This document shows, piece by piece, positions 25,982 to 36,305 of a stretch of DNA of 64,000 nucleotides (its first letter is position 1; each line of letters begins with the position of its first letter). Position numbers and translations under genes: made by a program. The notes below the pieces were generated by a model. It was not told where the DNA came from, ran no database searches, and saw only the letters and a list, made by a program, of their open reading frames with translations. The DNA is taken from assembly GCF_010183535.1 (NCBI RefSeq), contig NC_071331.1, forward strand, positions 12,524,001-12,588,000, written 5' to 3'. This DNA comes from Caenorhabditis remanei. Lineage: Eukaryota > Nematoda > Chromadorea > Rhabditida > Rhabditidae.

Positions 25982-27444
25982 AGCTTGCTTCTCTCTGGCG
26001 CCTCCTCTCTCTCCACCTCTTTTAGTCCTCATACAGTCATTCGTTTGCCTGTGTTGTCTCTGATGTCGACCGTCATTCCGTCAGTATTCTTTTTTTGTAT
26101 TCATCTGAAAAATACTGGCGAGACTCTGGAAAGAATCCTATCTTGTTCGCAATGGCACTGCATGAATTCACGGATGCATTGCGACAGACCGCGGATCATG
26201 CGGTACCATAGCGGACAGTGGTGAGATATTGAGAATATTGGTAGGTGATTCTGGGGGTAGATTCGTGGATATTTCTGCTAATACTGGGAAGCACTGGGGT
26301 GACTTCTTGTTGGTAGGATGGGACACGAGATGTATGTGAGAACTGGAAGGGATTAGTTGTCTAGAGGAGTCAGCAGGAAGACCTTCGTGATTTGAGTCTT
26401 TAAAAATTGACTGAATTCTTAAGACGTAGTTCTGAATTCTTCTCTTGTGAAATCGCGGCAGGATTTTTAACAGACGTGCCATTATCTCAGAATCCGTTGA
26501 AATCGGATGGCTTTTCTCTGGAAATATGTATGATATGCGAGCTTCATAATCCAGGATGAGCCACATTCAATGGTTCTTCCCAGGAGAATATTCACGGATG
26601 AAGTAACTTATGATACAAGAGTTCTATTTGAATTTCTCTGCATCATTGGGACCGGAGCAGATGACCTATTCTTTGGGAATGGTTGAATCTGAAATCTCCG
26701 GAATGGAAGTTCGAATCAGCATGAACTCGTTCGATCCTTTTTTTTTTAAATCGTCAATGTGGTTAAAGTTTGGCAATTAAACTCAATAGCGATACTTAAG
26801 TTTTAACATGGCATTTCGAAACAGTAAGCACACTCCATTCCAAAATGGAAAAAAGTTTTATGTTTCAAGTGGTTATCGAATATTCTCCAGTTGCAATTTT
26901 ACACAATCCAAGCGCGGTCCTAAACTCCAAGAAATCGAGAAAACTGTTCTAATTCTGCATAGAACCACGAGCGTTTCAAAGCTCAAATGTTCATTACAAC
27001 TTTCTCTCTGCCCCAGCTAACAAGTATTCAAATGAATCTCCCTTTCTCTTTGAACAAAGGATCACCTTTAGTGAGTAGAATGACTCAATTCTCTCTCTCT
27101 TTTTTTGCATAACCTTTTTCTTTGTGATTCAAATGAAGGCGCCTTTCCCATGACCATTCGATTCCGAGCCATTAGCCATGCACTTTTCACTTCAAATACG
27201 GTCATTCTCTGTACTCTCTCACTCTTCTTTTTCTCTTTCTCCCTAAAAAGTTATTGGCTCCATTCTGATTGGATCCAATTAGAAAAAGGAAAAAGAGACG
27301 ACAGAACGATGACGACAATATTACTGACCTTGTTATTGACTTCGAATTGTATTCTGAATTGAAGAGGGAAAAGGATTACGGTAGTTAGAGATGGATGAGA
27401 AGAAGAGTTCGTAGACGGATTGGGAAATAATCCACAACAATATC

Positions 27445-27835
27445 CAGACTTGTCAAAAATCGGGCCGGCCCGGGCCGGGCCCCCGGGCCGGGCCGGGCCG
27501 AGATTTTTCTTGGCCGGGCCGGGCCGGGCCGAAATTTCTCTTGGCCCGGCCCGGCCCGGTCGGCCCGGATTCAAAAATGGGTACCCATTTTTACCAATTT
27601 TTTTTTGAAATTTTTCGAAAAAAAAGAGTAAAAATGCTTTGATTATCATACATATTCACATTTTGATTCAATTTTAAATGTTTATTCAAAAACTATACTT
27701 TTTTCAAAAAAGTTCAAAAAATTTCAAAAAATTTCCAAAAAAAAGTTGAAAAACAAGAAATTTTTTGAAAAAATGTTTCAAAACGGGCCGAGATTTTTTT
27801 CTGATTTCGGCCCGGCCCGGCCCGTGACAAGTCTG
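27445..27835. mobile_element. Non-autonomous hAT-type MITE, copy 2
   Basis: A 391-bp element with the same CAGACTTGTC...GACAAGTCTG ends as copy 1, flanked by a perfect 8-bp target duplication ACAATATC (27437-27444 and 27836-27843). The left arm has an expanded tract of GGGCCGGGCC repeats and a repeated AATTTCTCTTGGCC-type unit. It shares the internal AATGGGTACCCATTTTTACC stretch with copy 1. It is longer than copy 1 through the expanded arm and an AT-rich insertion. No coding capacity. Confidence 0.87.
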
Positions 27836-28280
27836 ACAATATCAAGTCAGAAAAGGGGAAAAGACTGGGATGAATTGGTTTTGAGGTGAAGGAAAATAGA
27901 GGTCCTGGGATAAAGGGGTCCAAATAGACGACACAGTGGATGTTGGGAAATGTTTTCCATTATTTCAAAGTGTCGAAACAGAAAAACTTAGGTTATGAAT
28001 ATAGTTTATTTTATAAAGAACTCTGAACGTTGAATTTCGAAAACTGAAAAGTTGGAAAGATAAAATAGATGACACTACCAAATATCGAATCGGAATTATA
28101 GAAAATGAAGCCAGGAGACGAATTCTACCGATTTTCAAATCAGAAAAAGCTTCTGGGTGAACAATCTTACACATAGCCATATTTTTACTTTTTTGTTTCA
28201 GAAGGTTCTGAAAAGATATGTAAAACCATCTCTTACATTATTTCATGTTCTGACATACTAGTTCAAAGATTTTTAAATAT

Positions 28281-28349
28281 CATCAGAAATCTGTACCACT
28301 AACGCACCCAATGCTGTACCTGGAGCATTGTTTTCTTAAACTGAAACAG
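28281..28349 (-). ncRNA. Candidate 21U-RNA (piRNA) locus
   Basis: Minus-strand core at 28342-28349; YRNT (CGTT) gives a 5' U at 28301, 48 nt from the core start, at the long end of the range. Intergenic. Confidence 0.35.
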
Positions 28350-29145
28350 CTTCATCTAGACGAGCTCACTATCAGATTTTCATACTCTATACCTTCAAAT
28401 CCACGGGTCAACTCTTCTGTCTCTTCCGTGCGCCAATCTTTTCATTCTGTTGTCTTCGAGGACATCGGCGCCTTCTACCTCTTCTTCTTCGTATTTCCCT
28501 CACTTTATTCCGATCGTAGAGACACTTGAGAAGATGAAGAAAGCGAGAGAAAGACCCCGAAGAGAGACTGGTAATTTTCGCATTAGCAATCGAATCGAAC
28601 CGCTCCGAGGTCTCCGGTCAAATTCCGGAGGAGAAGGGAAACAAAGAGACATTTGAGCGGGGTTTTTGTATGTGATGGTGACTCGACTAGAATAATGGTA
28701 ATATATCTTTTGATTCTGAATACGATACGAAAATGTGTTGATCTGTGGTGGAATTTCTGGAGGGAACAAAGAGGGTGTTGAATGGAGCTGCACTACCACG
28801 TGTTGGAAATCTATTCTGCTTTTTGTGGGGACAAAAAAAGTGAAATAGTGGATTTCATACAGAATGCCCTCTGTTTTAAAATCGAATTCGACGATTTGGT
28901 AGCTTGTTGAATCCGTAGAACTCGCCGAGGAACTTATGACTTCCAAACAGAGTGATTTTACGGGTTCATATCTCTTCTCGTTTTTGCTTTTGATGTATTT
29001 CAGCAAGAAATTCATTAGAGAACATAATCTTCTCTGGGTCAGTATTCAGACATCCTTTTATTGGAAGACTTCGGCTTTTTGGAATGGTAGAAACCACCAA
29101 GATACCCGACTTGATACTGAAACATCTTCGGAGATTCCGAATTTC

Positions 29146-29211
29146 AACGAAGTGAAGGGTATCAGATTGTGTCCTAAACCCAAGTAGGAGCATATGCAGA
29201 CTGTGAAACAG
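29146..29211 (-). ncRNA. Candidate 21U-RNA (piRNA) locus
   Basis: Minus-strand core at 29204-29211; YRNT (CAAT) gives a 5' U at 29166, 45 nt from the core start; predicted RNA 29166-29146. Intergenic. Confidence 0.45.
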
Positions 29212-30202
29212 TTAAAATAGTTACTCTATTCGGAACTCAGATTCGTGCAGAACCTGCTTGGTACACTTCCAACTGTCACGATGTGATTTTCAAACCAACT
29301 GATCTGAATATGACCCCGTTTCGCAACCTGACATTATCTTTTTTCCAATTTATTTCCCTGAAAGTGTCATCTCATTTCACTCCATTCCTTCCTTTTCATT
29401 ACCGAATTTCGAAAAAGAGCGACCGAGATCTTATCTTTTCATCGTGTTTGAGTGGAACCTGACGCATCGCACACGTCTTCTTTTCAATCGGTTTTCAAGC
29501 GCAGTTTCATTCTTGAATTCTCTTATCAAGAATTCTTCTTCTTGTCGTCTCATCATTTTCTACAATCAATTCATAACAAATCATTCGTCCTGAATCACAA
29601 ATACACCTGCATAAACAACGAATTCGGGCCTCCTCAGCAACCATCGCCGTAACCAGTATAAATAGGAAAAAGAGAGGGAAAAAGGTGTTTGCATTTCGAG
29701 GCGTCGGCAACCGACAAATATCATTCTATGTATGGTGCGTGCGCAGTAGAAGAAGATGAAGGGACACGGGGGGAGCGACGCGGCATTTCATACCAAATAC
29801 GGAGGGAAAAGAGGGAAAACGAAATAAAAATTGAGGACGGAAAAGAGAGGAAAAGATGGTAGTTTTGGACATTTGTAGAGAGACAGGTAGAGGTATGAAG
29901 GGGGTCAAATGGTTTAGGATGAGTCGGTCTAAGAAGTCATAGTTGGTTTCTGAAAGAAGAAATTTCGACACTGGATGAAATAGAGAAATATCAAGTGTGG
30001 CAACCTAATCTAGCCGGCTCGGCAGGTCACGCTTCCATTCTGCAACTTGAGGGTTCGTGAAGTCTACAGTGACTGCAATTCTTATTATTATCTGACCTGA
30101 ACTGAAAACTGTGTCATTTGAACCATTCAAGATCTAGACCAACCCTCTGTGATAATATTATTTCTAATGAATAGATCATCGGGGGATAGTTTCTCTGCAT
30201 AA

Positions 30203-30268
30203 CCACAGCTTACAGAAGGTCCAACAGAAACGAATAATATCGTTTGAGATGAGCTATGTGTGAAACAG
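30203..30268 (-). ncRNA. Candidate 21U-RNA (piRNA) locus
   Basis: Minus-strand core at 30261-30268; YRNT (TGTT) gives a 5' U at 30223, 45 nt from the core start. Intergenic, about 0.7 kb downstream of the M1 peptidase stop. Confidence 0.45.
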
Positions 30269-30355
30269 AACATACTTTTCTTGCATGTCGGCATTCCGTT
30301 TTCAGTAAACTTCTCCCAATCAAGGTCCCTTTTGACTGCTTGGCACTCGCGAACA

Positions 30356-30381
30356 CCGCGATCTTATCAGATAAATCGCGG
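30356..30381. promoter_or_regulatory. Palindrome with back-to-back GATA sites
   Basis: A near-perfect 26-bp inverted repeat: CCGCGAT and ATCGCGG arms around CTTATCAGATAA. The centre holds TGATAAG on the minus strand, the form preferred by intestinal GATA factors such as ELT-2, and AGATAA on the plus strand. It could be an enhancer element or a short hairpin. The sequence alone does not decide. Confidence 0.3.
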
Positions 30382-30775
30382 AGTTAGCCGGTGGCAACCA
30401 GGCGAATGTTTGAGACTCACTTTTTGAATGTTGTTTGGTGCTAATTGGTTTTACAGGTCGAAGTGCTTCTTTTTTTGACGAGAATATTCTGACAACAATA
30501 TGGAGGATATTAAATCATACTGGGGAGTTTATCGAAAATGACTCCTCAAAGAAGAATTGTTCTCGAAGTGTTTCAGTTTTATTTTCAGATTTTTAATGCA
30601 ATAAACTGTTTAGAACAGAATGATGAGCCCAGTTGAAACATTTTTTTCTAATCGAGTTTTCACAGAACTAAATGTCACAAAAATGCTGGTTCGGCTCTGA
30701 AAAACAAAAAGTTTTCATAGTTACCTAACGTGGATTTTACGATGTGTATCTGCTTTGACGTCTTCATTACCTTCT

Positions 30776-30840
30776 TCTATACGAATATATAAATAAATAT
30801 TTTATTCAAAAATGGCACAAATAAAATGAGTTTGAAACAG
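30776..30840 (-). ncRNA. Candidate 21U-RNA (piRNA) locus overlapping a 3' UTR
   Basis: Minus-strand core at 30833-30840; YRNT (TATT) gives a 5' U at 30796, 44 nt from the core start. It is on the same strand as the M1 peptidase and overlaps that gene's likely poly(A) signal at 30801-30806. Confidence 0.42.
30801..30806 (-). terminator. M1 peptidase poly(A) signal
   Basis: TTTATT on the plus strand, AATAAA on the minus strand, about 150 nt after the stop codon. Confidence 0.5.
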
Positions 30841-30953
30841 AAAACTGAAAGAGATAAGACCGGTAATTGAACAGTTTCAACTGGATGTTTTGACTAGATT
30901 CGCTAGTGAGATGCATGGGAAATGAAAAGAAAAACGGAAATGGAATGAAGGAA

Positions 30954-33900
30954 TTAAATGCACTTCCTTCCAAATATTTTCTCACAAAATTGATTCATAT
31001 TCCTGGCAGCCATTCCATTTTTACATCCGAATGCAGATGAAGATTCGAATGTGGCAGAAGAGAAACGGAGGGCCAGACTACGAACGATTTGGGAGAAAAG
31101 TGATTGATCGGATCGAGAATGACACCAGTATAGATTCCAATCACACAATTCGAAGAACTCCGGTTTCGAGTAGACCTGGAAATTATTTAGACTTTTAAAA
31201 ATGATGAACAGGAATACGATTTTCGTTGTTGAGTGATTCGTTATGGAAACTATTGAAACTTTCTTGAAATGAGCAATTGGTGAATTAATTTACTAACTTG
31301 TTTGTTTACTCTGGCGAAAACTTGCACAGCTTCAAATCATAGCATTGAAACATAATATTTTTTGAATTTTCTGTTCCCTTTTCCCCATAAAAACTGACCA
31401 TATCCACCACAGCCTCTTTCAGAATCACTCCATTCTCCACACCATCATTTGCATAGAAAAAACAGAAATCGGATACCAATTGAGCTCGTCCAACTGCTGA
31501 AAACAGCTCGGGCTCTTCGAACATGTATCTGAAAACAGCGATGACAATTGACACCAGATCGAATAACTCACTTGAAAATAGCAGTCCATGTGAGTGAATC
31601 ATAGTTGACTCTCATGAAAGAAGTGAAGTTTAAATTCACAAGAAGAGGAGCGGATTCAGAAGCGAAGACGATGGATTCAGAGAAAACAAATTGAGGAATC
31701 GAAAGAGTTGATGTCATTTTAAGAGGCCAGAGTGGTCTGGAGAGTTGTTGGAGACGAGATGATGGGCCATTGTTTTCAACAAGAATTGATGGATATCCTC
31801 CAGTTGTATACCAGTATTCGTAGATCTGAAATAATTATTTTCAGTTTCAAAATGAAGTTAAATCGAGATACAAGTAAGTAGAAGCCCTCTGTATTCTTTA
31901 AACAAACTTTACAGTTTCAGACGTTTCTAGAAACTGCAAGTTTCTGTATTTTATTTATCTGTCAGCAGCTCTTGCTAGACCCTTATTTTCATATTCGAGT
32001 GAAACTGAACTAACCTGTCCAACAGTCGCATTTCGATCCACACGAATCTGATCAAAATATGAAGTGAATGTTGTCAAATTGAATGTTGAATGAGATGCAA
32101 CTAGTGATTTGATGACTGAATACATGAATTGTTCTCCGACAACTGATTCCAGTGTGTCCAGAAGGACAACTCCTTTCAGGTAACAGTGACGATTGATCTA
32201 AAAAAGTTGTTTGTTGATAGAATTCGTGATGGAATTCATGAGGGATCGGATTCAGCAATTTCAAAAATGTGAAAACTAATAAAAAACTGTTTCAGATTGT
32301 ACACAAGACTGAAGGCTCCGAGAAGGTTTCATTACAACTAATGAAGGCAAAACTAACCAATTCCTGATTGATCTTTGAAGGCATATACAATGAATGCCCT
32401 GGACTCAAAAAGTCTTCAACCAACTGGATTTCGACATATTGTGCCAATTGGAACCTTTGCAGTCTGATCTCATCAGTCAACAATGCTTTGACTGCTTTCA
32501 ATGCCATCCAATCAGCAAGATCTTCTTGAAGACAAATCCAATTCCACGAATCGATTGTCGCACGATTTCCAATCCAATGATGAGCTATTTCGTGGGCAAT
32601 CTGAGAATTATAAGAATTGAGATCAGGTTCCCTATATAAAATTTTGGAAATTATTGGATTATGGAAATTTCTGTTTCTAGCTCTGATTATGAGTATGCCA
32701 CAAAACTCGATGAGGTTGTTAACTACTCTAAAAAATTTTTTTAACCTCCACAAATACACAGTTATTGAATTAATGAAAATTATCAACAAAAAACTGTTTT
32801 TTCTAAATACATACCAAATAAATGAGATGAGCATCATCCCCAGAAGTGGCAAGTGTCTCCGAAACTGTAACGTGTCCCCAGTTTTCCATTCCGCCATCGT
32901 AATCCGGAACAAGAATGAAATCGATCTGGAAATTTGGATTAATAGTAACGTGAATATGGAACTCTTCACGAAACACTAAAAAAGTAGTGAATGAAAAGTG
33001 ATTTAAAAAGCAAGCTGAAACATTAAATACATGCAAATTATTGTCGCAACAAACTGACTTTATTCAGTGGCAATGGAACATCAATTAATCCCGCCAAAAT
33101 CTCGAAACTAGCAAGAGCACAATCCAATACACGAAGTACGATTCCACGAGACTCTCCATTGACACGAACAGTCACTCCAAATGATGTTTGACGGGATAGC
33201 TGAAATTCAGAAAAATTCGGTTTTGTAGACGTTTGATAGAGATCTGGTAAAGCTATGCTCCTTATAGTTATTGTTAGTTTTTAAAAAGGATTTTTAAATA
33301 GAATCTGAAACCAGACTGTAACACGAATCGTTTGGTTGAAGCAGACCCTTGATTCAAATCTGATTTCTGAAATTTTCAACTTAATCGCTCTTGTCTAATA
33401 TCTCTTCCAGATCCTGATACCTTGGTCCCTTTTAATCTCCAAAAACCTTTGAAAGTGTTATGTTTATGTGTAGTAATGCCACGAGTTTTGTGGAGCAAAA
33501 GTAAATAAACAAAAAGGAAAATGGATCCATGCAAATACTCCTTATTTTTGTTTTCTTTCTCTCTCTTGTTTTTGTTTTTATTTTGAATAAGCATTGATTA
33601 CTCATTCAAAAAACACAAAAACACCTTTTGTTTTTACTCACTTGTAGTATTATTTGTATACACAACGCTAGTTGTTTTCTTGATTTTTTGGGAGAATTTT
33701 CACTGTGGAATAGGGTGAAAACTGAAAGTAAGAATTGTAGTTTTCCCTTGAAAAATGAAAAATAACTGTTTCAATGCGTCGCTTTCTTGTTCTATTAAAA
33801 GGGGTAATCATATTCCAAGACTATGCAAGTGATAACGAATTACGAGAATAACCTTTTTAAACCTCTCCTATACAACTTCTGGAAAATAACTAGTGACCAT

Positions 33901-34921
33901 GATGATAAGTTGACATCGAAACAGTAATAGTTTCGTGGTCTGTGAGATGTACTCACTTTGTGGAGTATTGTGCTTCAGTAGGTTTAATAGATTGGAAACC
34001 TTCCCAAAACTTAGTAATACAACTTAGCGATTTTCATAAACTTGCTGAAAAACTGTTGCACTCTTCTCCAACTCGCAACCCCTTTGGAAAAAGGGAACAC
34101 ACCTGCAAATTCGTATCAGGCATCACTGAAAACGCAACCAAGTACGCTGGAAGCAGTGGTGTCGCCTGGAAGATTGTCCTCTGCCATTTCCGATTCTCCA
34201 CATGAACATCCATTGCAATTGTATTCGACTGAGCAACTGTATCAGTTGGATGAACAATTGATAAGCGGAATAGAGCTTTGACAGCTGGATGATCGATGCA
34301 TGGGAATAGTCTTCGAGCATGATTTGGTTGAAGGTGAGTAGTGTAGAGAAGTGGGCGACGTCGCTCGAAAAGTCCTTCTGATGCATTTCCGATGCGACCA
34401 TTGTATTCACCTAAGATAAATGTTGTATTCAGCAAAAAAAAAACTTGAATTTATGGCCTAGAATTCGTGAAACAGAATTTCTCAGAATTTTCCAAATGAT
34501 GAGTCATTCAAACTTGATTGTTTGAAATTTATTCATGTTTTCAGTGATTTTAATAAACTATTTATTAGATTTAATTAACGAATAACTCACCAATTGTCAA
34601 CAAATATTGTCCTGGAAACAGAGATTTCTCGAATTTGAATTCGACGGTCTCTTTGAGAATCTTGATTGATTTCAACGAAGGTTCCGTCAAATCAGATGAT
34701 CGAATCAAAGAAATATTCCGGAATGAATGAAGATCGACAGCATCCAAAGTAATATTATCAGAAAGAGATGAAAGATTGAAATGGAGAACCATCGAACCGG
34801 TGAAACCATTGAATTCATGAATTGGGAGTTTGAATAAAAGATCAAAAGAAAGCGGAATAATGTGATGGGGCCAACTGAAACCTAACCGGAAAACGAGTAA
34901 AACGAGGAAGAGTAGCTTCAT
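30954..34921 (-). CDS. Secreted M1-family zinc aminopeptidase, short form
   Basis: Nine exons: 34921-34591, 34410-34103, 33199-33059, 32925-32815, 32600-32358, 32197-32015, 31825-31572, 31528-31399, 31175-30954; 640 residues. A hydrophobic signal peptide (MKLLFLVLLVFRLGFSW) is followed by the N-terminal beta domain (LQPNHARRLFPCIDHPAVKA). The exopeptidase motif is GGMEN (271-275; usually GAMEN). The zinc site HEIAH (300-304) is followed after 18 residues by Glu323. The usual NEGFA reads QEDLA, keeping the Glu ligand. A Tyr before KG (Tyr384) fits the transition-state tyrosine. A domain like LNFTSFMRVNYD follows, but the long ERAP1-type helical C-terminus is missing and no membrane anchor is seen. 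All catalytic residues are present, so activity is plausible. Two candidate 21U-RNA loci lie antisense in its introns and one on the sense strand. Confidence 0.88.
32287..32353 (+). ncRNA. Candidate 21U-RNA (piRNA) locus, antisense in an M1 peptidase intron
   Basis: Core CTGTTTCA at 32287-32294; YRNT (CATT) gives a 5' U at 32333, 46 nt from the core start; predicted RNA 32333-32353. The whole unit fits inside the 160-nt intron 32198-32357 of the opposite-strand gene. Confidence 0.42.
33766..33828 (+). ncRNA. Candidate 21U-RNA (piRNA) locus, antisense in an M1 peptidase intron
   Basis: Core at 33766-33773; YRNT (TAAT) gives a 5' U at 33808, 42 nt from the core start. It lies in the 0.9-kb intron 33200-34102, which holds nothing else I recognise apart from a CTGTTTCG variant on the minus strand (33917). 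Confidence 0.42.
34411..34475 (-). ncRNA. Candidate 21U-RNA (piRNA) locus in M1 peptidase intron 1
   Basis: Minus-strand core at 34468-34475; YRNT (TGCT) gives a 5' U at 34431, 44 nt from the core start. The predicted 21-nt RNA ends at 34411, exactly the last base of the host intron on the same strand, so it would overlap the splice acceptor. Confidence 0.4.
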
Positions 34922-35536
34922 TTCAAGACACTGAACAGTTCTTCTTCTTCAGTTTCAATTCGGATGGTCAGCAGCAGTCAGTCCGATTGAGATTCGAGAG
35001 GGTGTGAGAGTTTGTCTAGTGTTGTGACCTCAGAGGTACCGGTACTTGAGAGAACTTTCATTTCCGTTTTCGTCGAGCAAGCAAATATTAAGTTACCGTT
35101 TTCTCTCGAATAAGAAAAAGGAGAAAAATGATGAAGAAAATGGGATGAAGCGTGGGAGAAGCAGAGAGAAACTGTTTGTGTTCAGATTATTTTTCCTTGT
35201 TTTTTTATCTTAGGTTTTCCCGAATCAGTAGCATGGAGTGACCACTTGAAATGAGGTAAATAGACAAACGAAGACAGACAAAATGATGATGGAAAAAGTT
35301 TGTGGTGGTGGTCATTTATTGAGAAACTAAACGAGCAAAGTGCCTTCTCAAATAAGAACAATCGGTGACTAAGCCGTAAAAGACAGCTGAAACTTGATTA
35401 TTATAAGAAACAAACAAAATTTCTGTATATTTTGTAAGTAATGAAACACGGAATCATTGAACTTTTCCAGATTCTGATGCTGAAAAGTCAACAAGAATGT
35501 GTGAAAAAATCACATTTTTTACGAACAAAAACATTA

Positions 35537-35601
35537 CTGTTTCAAAATTTCCACTTTTCAGCAAGGGGTTAATGATTTATTCGGTTTTGAGAACAATCTG
35601 A
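35537..35601 (+). ncRNA. Candidate 21U-RNA (piRNA) locus
   Basis: Core CTGTTTCA at 35537-35544; YRNT (TATT) gives a 5' U at 35581, 44 nt from the core start; predicted RNA 35581-35601. Intergenic upstream of fkh-7. Confidence 0.47.
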
Positions 35602-36242
35602 TTTGGTTGCCTTTACGATTCCGATCCTTTTTAGAGATCTTTCTAGTCCGGTCAAACCTACATATATTTTCTTTTTCCGAAACTCAATCTACACATGGTC
35701 AATATGGTTTTCGAACGGATATTCGAATCACGGGGCGGATTGCTTTTTCGCAACAAGAATATCCAATGAGTCGACGGAGCAAAGATTGAAACTAACAAAG
35801 GAAAAAGATAGTACTTGAGAAGGTGTATGTTCATCGTGATTCGCCAATGTTTCTGTAGTTTGAAAGCTCAAAATGTTTCTTTTTGGAATTTTGTTTGGAA
35901 AGGAAAAGCCTATGAATTCGTGGGTGCCATTTGTAAAGAATCAGGCGAACCTTGGAAGGATAACTGACAATTCTAAGATTTGCATTGAGATCCACTATAA
36001 CTCAATATCTACTTTTTTCATTCAGCTGGTTCGAGTTACCTCCGCGCAGGAAACTTTATCAGACTCGTTTCGTTTGCAGGATTTTCAATATACTCTTTCG
36101 TAATATTGAATGGTCAAATAAGTTTCTTTAACATTTTCTATCCAATATGACTGGAAGTTTTAAGATGAATCGGTCAGACTACCCAAATCGGAAAAAAAAG
36201 AAAATACTCCAAGCTTCAATGACCTCAGGATTTAACAAATTA

Positions 36243-36305
36243 CTGTTTCATCAATTCCATTTCCATTACATTACTTCCGTACAATGTTTCAGAACCTTGC
36301 AACTG
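36243..36305 (+). ncRNA. Candidate 21U-RNA (piRNA) locus
   Basis: Core at 36243-36250; YRNT (CAAT) gives a 5' U at 36285, 42 nt from the core start. Intergenic upstream of fkh-7. Confidence 0.45.

Larger units (their letters stand above)
23982..30953. other. Gene-poor convergent spacer
   Basis: Seven kb between the 3' ends of the ari-2-like gene (plus) and the M1 peptidase gene (minus). No exon chain that I can support; the longer open frames (24867-25166, 26168-26566 and 28500-29015, all minus) have no splice context or family resemblance. Contents: seven exact CTGTTTCA cores (24781, 25119, 25229, 28342, 29204, 30261, 30833), a MITE (27445-27835), one CCGCCCACTTTTC motif (25969, minus) and a GATA-type palindrome (30356-30381). 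Confidence 0.55.

Noticed and set aside
26168..26566. 132-codon minus-strand open frame
   Set aside because: No splice context, no family resemblance and no neighbouring exons.
28500..29015. 171-codon minus-strand open frame in the convergent spacer
   Set aside because: No recognisable domain, no acceptor next to its start and low-complexity tail. It could be a decayed exon, but nothing in the sequence supports a gene.
29507..29710. Possible small secreted cysteine-rich peptide (minus)
   Set aside because: The signal-peptide-like start depends on a TTG codon. The first in-frame ATG comes after the hydrophobic stretch, and no upstream exon supplies one.
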